Shown here: piece after piece, positions 5,226 to 7,996 of the stretch | Position numbering within the stretch: the stretch's first letter is position 1 | Layout: every line of letters begins with the position of its first letter | Origin: Phyllobacteriaceae bacterium | Lineage (GTDB): Bacteria > Pseudomonadota > Alphaproteobacteria > Rhizobiales > Rhizobiaceae | Assembly (NCBI GenBank): GCA_024645155.1 | Contig: JAHEGF010000151.1 | Location: forward strand, 1-7,996 | Reading direction: 5' to 3' | Length of the DNA: 7,996 bases | Notes under the pieces: generated by a model | Seen by the model: only the letters and a program-made list of their open reading frames with translations | Told to the model about the DNA's origin: nothing | Databases searched by the model: none | Translations under genes and position numbers: made by a program

Positions 5226-6314
5226 CTATCTTACCTGGTCTGCACCAGGCTTGTCCTTTGCCGTCGCCAGCGAACCGGCGTGGTCGAGAACCGCCTGCCG
5301 CCGTTCCGGTGTGCCCGGATGTGTCGACAGCATCGATGTCCGTCCCTTGTCGCCCAGCTTCTTTTCGATCAGTTCGAAGAATCGCGCGATTGCAACCGGG
5401 TCATATCCGGCTCTCGCCATCAGTTCGACACTGTGCCGGTCTGCCTCCGCTTCTGCGTTCCGCGAGAATGACAATGACAGCAATCCGCCACCTTCCACCA
5501 GGATATCCTCCATTCCCGAGCCGACGTCGCCGCCAATGATCATGATCAGGCCCGCGACACCGGCCGCCCGGTAAAGCTGGCGCAGGCTGTGTTCATGTTC
5601 GACATGACCGATTTCGTGTCCGAGCACGCCGAGCAACAGCTCGGTGTCGCCGCTGGCCATGTCCACGAGTTCATCTGTGATGACGAGAGTGCCATCCGGC
5701 AATGCAAGCGCATTCGGCCCGAGCAGCCCGCCACCGCGAAAATTCAGTGTGTAGTTCGCGGTACCGGGCGGCGAATGCTCCACAAGGTCGGCAAACCCGT
5801 CAGACAACCGCTTTTTGGCTTCGTCGGCCAGCTTTGATTCATGGAACATCGCCCTATCGAGGGATTTCAGTGTTGCAACCGACATTATCTGAGGCACCAC
5901 CGGCGGTGTTACCGCCACGGCCAACTCGACCAGCGCCGGCAAGGCCCATTTGTAGATGGCGACAACCAGCAAAACGCCAACGGCCATGAAAACGATCAGA
6001 CGCGGGTGGAAAGCTTCGGCGCGGTGCACCCACGAACCCGTTTTGCTGCCCGCCCGGGCAAGCATGGCGTCGACGCCGTCATTGTCCGTGGTCTCGAACA
6101 CCGAGTTGTCGCGAAATGTGATCCGCCGTGCGACCGATCCGATACGCGCGCTGACATTCAGGTCGGTCAGCCAGTCGCGGGCAAGTTCATGCCCGTTCTC
6201 ATCGACGATCAGGCCGTATTCATCGCGGACCGCAAGCTGCGCGGTTATCGCCGCACTTGATCCGGGTCTGAACCATTCACCGGCAATGCCGTCATTGCGG
6301 GGATCAGAAACCAA
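5226..6314 (-). CDS. M48 family zinc metallopeptidase with N-terminal soluble domain
   Basis: 362-residue membrane-associated peptidase. Residues about 10-85 form a small soluble domain (GEWFRPGSS, then RIGSVARRITF and a FETTDNDGVD end) like that seen before M48 domains in other proteobacteria. A transmembrane segment follows at about 105-122, with a further hydrophobic stretch to about 145. The catalytic domain has HEIGH at 233-237 (two His zinc ligands and the catalytic Glu), the third ligand Glu288 and Asp292 in SRNAEAEAD, and HPGTPERR at 332-339. All catalytic residues are present, and there are no TPR repeats as in BepA. Likely role is envelope protein quality control, by family. The start is uncertain: TTG at 6314 has GGAAGG 8 nt upstream and overlaps DUF898 by 11 nt, while GTG at 6356 (14 residues longer) has GAGGA also 8 nt upstream but overlaps by 53 nt. 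I prefer the TTG. Confidence 0.93.
   Translation of the reverse strand: MVSDPRNDGIAGEWFRPGSSAAITAQLAVRDEYGLIVDENGHELARDWLTDLNVSARIGSVARRITFRDNSVFETTDNDGVDAMLARAGSKTGSWVHRAEAFHPRLIVFMAVGVLLVVAIYKWALPALVELAVAVTPPVVPQIMSVATLKSLDRAMFHESKLADEAKKRLSDGFADLVEHSPPGTANYTLNFRGGGLLGPNALALPDGTLVITDELVDMASGDTELLLGVLGHEIGHVEHEHSLRQLYRAAGVAGLIMIIGGDVGSGMEDILVEGGGLLSLSFSRNAEAEADRHSVELMARAGYDPVAIARFFELIEKKLGDKGRTSMLSTHPGTPERRQAVLDHAGSLATAKDKPGADQVR
5234..5249 (+). terminator. Candidate gloA terminator hairpin
   Basis: CCTGGT, loop CTGC, ACCAGG form a perfect 6-bp stem starting 18 nt after the gloA stop, followed on the plus strand by a modestly T-rich CTTGTCCTTTG. It lies inside the last codons of the convergent M48 gene. 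The T tract is interrupted, so termination strength is doubtful. Confidence 0.4.
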
Positions 6315-7392
6315 TATCGATGCCTTCCACGTCCATGAACTCGGCGCCGGCGGCACCGCCTTCGTCCTCGATTTCCGACATGTAGGCCTCTATCGGGCCA
6401 TCCGCCACCAGTGCTGTGTGTTCGACGACGTACCGGTGCAGCCGCACCGCTGCCCACGGCCGGAGCAATCCGAACGTAAGGATCGTCGCCACCAGATTGG
6501 TGATTGCGATCCAGGTGTAGCGAAAACGCGGCATGTCGGAAACGAGCCTGTGGCGGCCGTCAAATGCCGTCGCCGTCATCACCACGTTGCGAATACCGGC
6601 GGAATAGAAAAGCCCGGCGATTCCGTAAGCGATAAGAAGTACAAAAGTCGAAAGATAAATGATTGCGATAATTCCGACCGGAATATCATCCGTGTCGAAA
6701 TCACCCTGGAACAATTGCATGAGCAAACCCGATGACAGCGCCGCAACTCCAATGAATATGATCAGCGCTGCAAACAGAATGGCAGCAGCAAGTCCCCAAA
6801 CCTGGTACATCGCTTTCAAACGGGGATCGGCGGCAAAATCGCGTCCCCCGTAATGCAGGTTTCCGGTCACGTATTTCCACGTCCATCTGCTTGCCACAGG
6901 CAAGAAAATGCCAAGCGAGACAAAAGACAATATCCCGCCCAAAACAAACGCCTTTAGCGCTCCCCAGTAGCCGCCGGTGAAGTTGAACCGGACGTTGCGG
7001 TAACTTGTCACACGGGCGCGGAAGCGCAGTCCGCGCATGATGAACCACGGCATGGCCAACAGGAACGCCGGTAATCCGATTGCCAGGCCATAGACCGGAA
7101 TGAAGTTCAGCGCCGCGTTGTACAAAGCAAGAAACGCAAATACCACGATGCGTCCGATCAGGATCTGCAACGGCCGCGCATGATACTCGAACCCGCGCTC
7201 CATCAGCATCGTATTGCCGTAGAAATAGCGCATACGCCGCACTTTGGCCCACGCCGAATAGATGCCCAGCGTGACGATCGTCAGCAGGATGTTGACGATC
7301 CAGATGCCGAAATATTCGCGGCCGCTGCCGGCAAATGACAGGCGGTGTTCCGGGTTCGCCACCGGTTCATCAACATTTGCCTGAAGATCCAT
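6304..7392 (-). CDS. DUF898 (YjgN-type) multi-pass inner-membrane protein
   Basis: 362-residue integral membrane protein of unknown function. After a polar N-terminus, FAGSGREYFGIW at 20-31 and the DUF898 hallmark TLGIYSAWAKVRRMRYFYGNT at about 41-61 identify the family. Hydrophobic segments lie near 30-47, 77-97, 99-118, 145-167, 198-220, 238-268 and 292-312, suggesting about seven passes. The motif after the first segment recurs twice in weaker form (SLGIFLPVASRWTWKYVTGN at 159-178 and TFGLLRPWAAVRLHRYV at 306-322), so the protein is built of three related units. The C-terminus is acidic (EIEDE... to GIDIGF) and likely cytoplasmic. I chose the ATG at 7392, with GAGG at 7402-7405 about 9 nt upstream, over a TTG at 7407 that overlaps this SD sequence. 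Its end overlaps the M48 start, so the two are co-translated or coupled, hinting that they act together in the membrane. Confidence 0.94.
   Translation of the reverse strand: MDLQANVDEPVANPEHRLSFAGSGREYFGIWIVNILLTIVTLGIYSAWAKVRRMRYFYGNTMLMERGFEYHARPLQILIGRIVVFAFLALYNAALNFIPVYGLAIGLPAFLLAMPWFIMRGLRFRARVTSYRNVRFNFTGGYWGALKAFVLGGILSFVSLGIFLPVASRWTWKYVTGNLHYGGRDFAADPRLKAMYQVWGLAAAILFAALIIFIGVAALSSGLLMQLFQGDFDTDDIPVGIIAIIYLSTFVLLIAYGIAGLFYSAGIRNVVMTATAFDGRHRLVSDMPRFRYTWIAITNLVATILTFGLLRPWAAVRLHRYVVEHTALVADGPIEAYMSEIEDEGGAAGAEFMDVEGIDIGF
6323..6328 (-). promoter_or_regulatory. SD sequence for the TTG start of the M48 peptidase
   Basis: GGAAGG on the minus strand, 8 nt before the TTG at 6314 and inside the end of the DUF898 gene. 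It competes with a GAGGA at 6365-6369 that would serve the GTG at 6356, so it favours but does not prove the shorter start. Confidence 0.55.
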
Positions 7393-7546
7393 TGCAAGAC
7401 ACCTCAATTATTGCGGGTAGCAATGGCTACTAAACGCCAGCAATTGTATTCACAAGTCTGACAATGGCCGACTTTATATCAAATCCGGCCCGTGCTAGGG
7501 CCAATTCCGGGTTTGCTATTGGGAGCGCTATTGGGAGCGGATATCG
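7393..7546. promoter_or_regulatory. Divergent intergenic region between DUF898 and pccB
   Basis: About 150 nt expected to hold the promoters of the DUF898-M48 unit (minus) and pccB (plus). Visible structures are ATTGC-GGGTA-GCAAT at 7410-7424 and GGCCC-GTGCTA-GGGCC at 7487-7502, both short perfect inverted repeats, plus the tandem repeat at 7515-7538. TTCACA near 7449 and TTATAT near 7474 could form a poorly spaced (19 nt) plus-strand promoter. None of this is strong enough to fix a start site. Confidence 0.4.
7515..7538 (+). repeat. Perfect 12-bp tandem duplication containing the pccB SD sequence
   Basis: GCTATTGGGAGC occurs at 7515-7526 and again directly at 7527-7538. Each copy contains GGGAG. 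The second (7533-7537) is 9 nt from the pccB ATG and is the functional SD sequence; the first is 21 nt away, too far for normal initiation at that ATG. It looks like a local slippage or tandem-duplication event. Confidence 0.85.
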
Positions 7547-7996
7547 ATGAGCGAAGTACTTGAGGAACTTGAACGGCGGCGCGATGCCGCGCGCATGGGC
7601 GGCGGGCAATCGCGGATCGATGCCCAGCACAAGCGCGGAAAACTGACGGCGCGCGAACGCATCGACATCTTTCTCGACGAGGGTACCTTTGAAGAATTCG
7701 ACATGTTTGTCGAACACCGCTCGACCCAGTTCGGCATGGATGAGACCCGGATTTCCGGCGACGGTGTGGTGACCGGCTGGGGCACCGTCAATGGCCGCAC
7801 CGTCTTTGTCTTTGCCAAGGATTTCACGGTGTTCGGCGGTTCGCTGTCGGAGAGCCACGCCGAAAAGATCATGAAGGTCCAGGACATGGCGCTGAAGAAC
7901 GGCGCGCCCATCATCGGCCTGTTCGATGCCGGTGGCGCGCGCATCCAGGAAGGCGTCGCCGCGCTCGGCGGCTACGCCGAGATCTTTCAGCGCAAT
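7547..7996 (+). CDS. pccB: Propionyl-CoA carboxylase beta subunit, N-terminal 150 residues, cut by the right edge
   Basis: Carboxyltransferase subunit that moves the carboxyl group from biotin on the alpha subunit (PccA) to propionyl-CoA, giving methylmalonyl-CoA in the cytoplasm. The frame is open from the ATG at 7547 to the last base, 150 codons of a protein usually about 510 residues. Landmarks are the N-terminal helix EVLEELERRRDAARMGGG at 3-20, KGKLTARERI-like RGKLTARERID at 30-40, FTVFGGSLSESHAEKI at 93-108 and the CoA-side oxyanion-hole stretch GLFDAGGARIQEGV at 124-137. The ATG is supported by GGGAG 9 nt upstream. A related acyl-CoA carboxylase beta subunit (methylcrotonyl- or acetyl-CoA type) is the main alternative, but the wording fits PccB best. 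It is divergent from DUF898; any pccA partner would lie beyond the right edge. Confidence 0.94.
   Translation, partial: MSEVLEELERRRDAARMGGGQSRIDAQHKRGKLTARERIDIFLDEGTFEEFDMFVEHRSTQFGMDETRISGDGVVTGWGTVNGRTVFVFAKDFTVFGGSLSESHAEKIMKVQDMALKNGAPIIGLFDAGGARIQEGVAALGGYAEIFQRN

Noticed and set aside
5956..6735. A 259-codon plus-strand open frame
   Set aside because: It is antisense to the M48 and DUF898 genes and shows low-complexity Arg/His/Ser composition.
7430..7858. A 142-codon minus-strand open frame
   Set aside because: It is antisense to pccB and crosses its start region; no domain character.
1..7996. Mobile elements, CRISPR array, tRNA genes, defence or toxin-antitoxin system
   Set aside because: I looked on both strands and saw no transposase or integrase motif, no regularly spaced repeats, no tRNA cloverleaf, and no toxin or nuclease family. 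All long genes belong to core or envelope families.

Overview
The window looks like ordinary chromosomal DNA from a GC-rich alphaproteobacterium, most likely of the Hyphomicrobiales (rhizobial) group. The support for this is the wording of several proteins: a PccB with the GLFDAGGARIQEGV active-site stretch, a double cold-shock-domain protein, and an alpha/beta hydrolase of a type I recall from rhizobia. Coding density is high and codon use looks even throughout. I see no tRNA, rRNA, CRISPR array, insertion sequence, integrase or phage gene.

Left block (1-4557, all minus strand). Reading 5' to 3' from right to left, the order is: a double cold-shock-domain RNA/DNA-binding protein, a secreted DUF192 protein, two successive alpha/beta hydrolases, a small secreted PEBP-like protein, and the 5' part of valS, which runs off the left edge. 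The junctions from the cold-shock gene to the second hydrolase are tight: 47 nt, then stop-next-to-start, then a 4-nt stop/start overlap. These four genes are therefore probably one operon. About 100 nt separate the second hydrolase from the PEBP-like gene, and about 100 nt separate that gene from valS. Both hydrolases start at TTG codons, each with a good Shine-Dalgarno (SD) sequence exactly 8 nt upstream.

Middle (4558-5216). A divergent intergenic region of about 200 nt holds a perfect 6-5-6 inverted repeat. It separates the cold-shock operon from gloA (plus strand), a complete glyoxalase I with all four metal ligands. gloA converges with the next minus-strand gene across a 9-nt gap, and a 6-bp hairpin just past its stop may end its transcript.

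Right block (5226-7392, minus strand). A two-gene overlapping unit encodes a DUF898 (YjgN-type) multi-pass membrane protein, followed by an M48 zinc metallopeptidase with an N-terminal soluble domain and membrane segments. This looks like a cell-envelope pair. A divergent region of about 150 nt, carrying a perfect 12-bp tandem duplication that copies the ribosome-binding site, separates it from the start of pccB (plus strand, cut by the right edge).

I did not find a new multi-gene defence or mobile system. The points worth a second look are smaller: the duplicated ribosome-binding site before pccB, coupled TTG starts, a Glu at the usual catalytic Asp position in one hydrolase, a compact PEBP homologue, a threefold internal repeat in DUF898, and the DUF898-M48 pairing.
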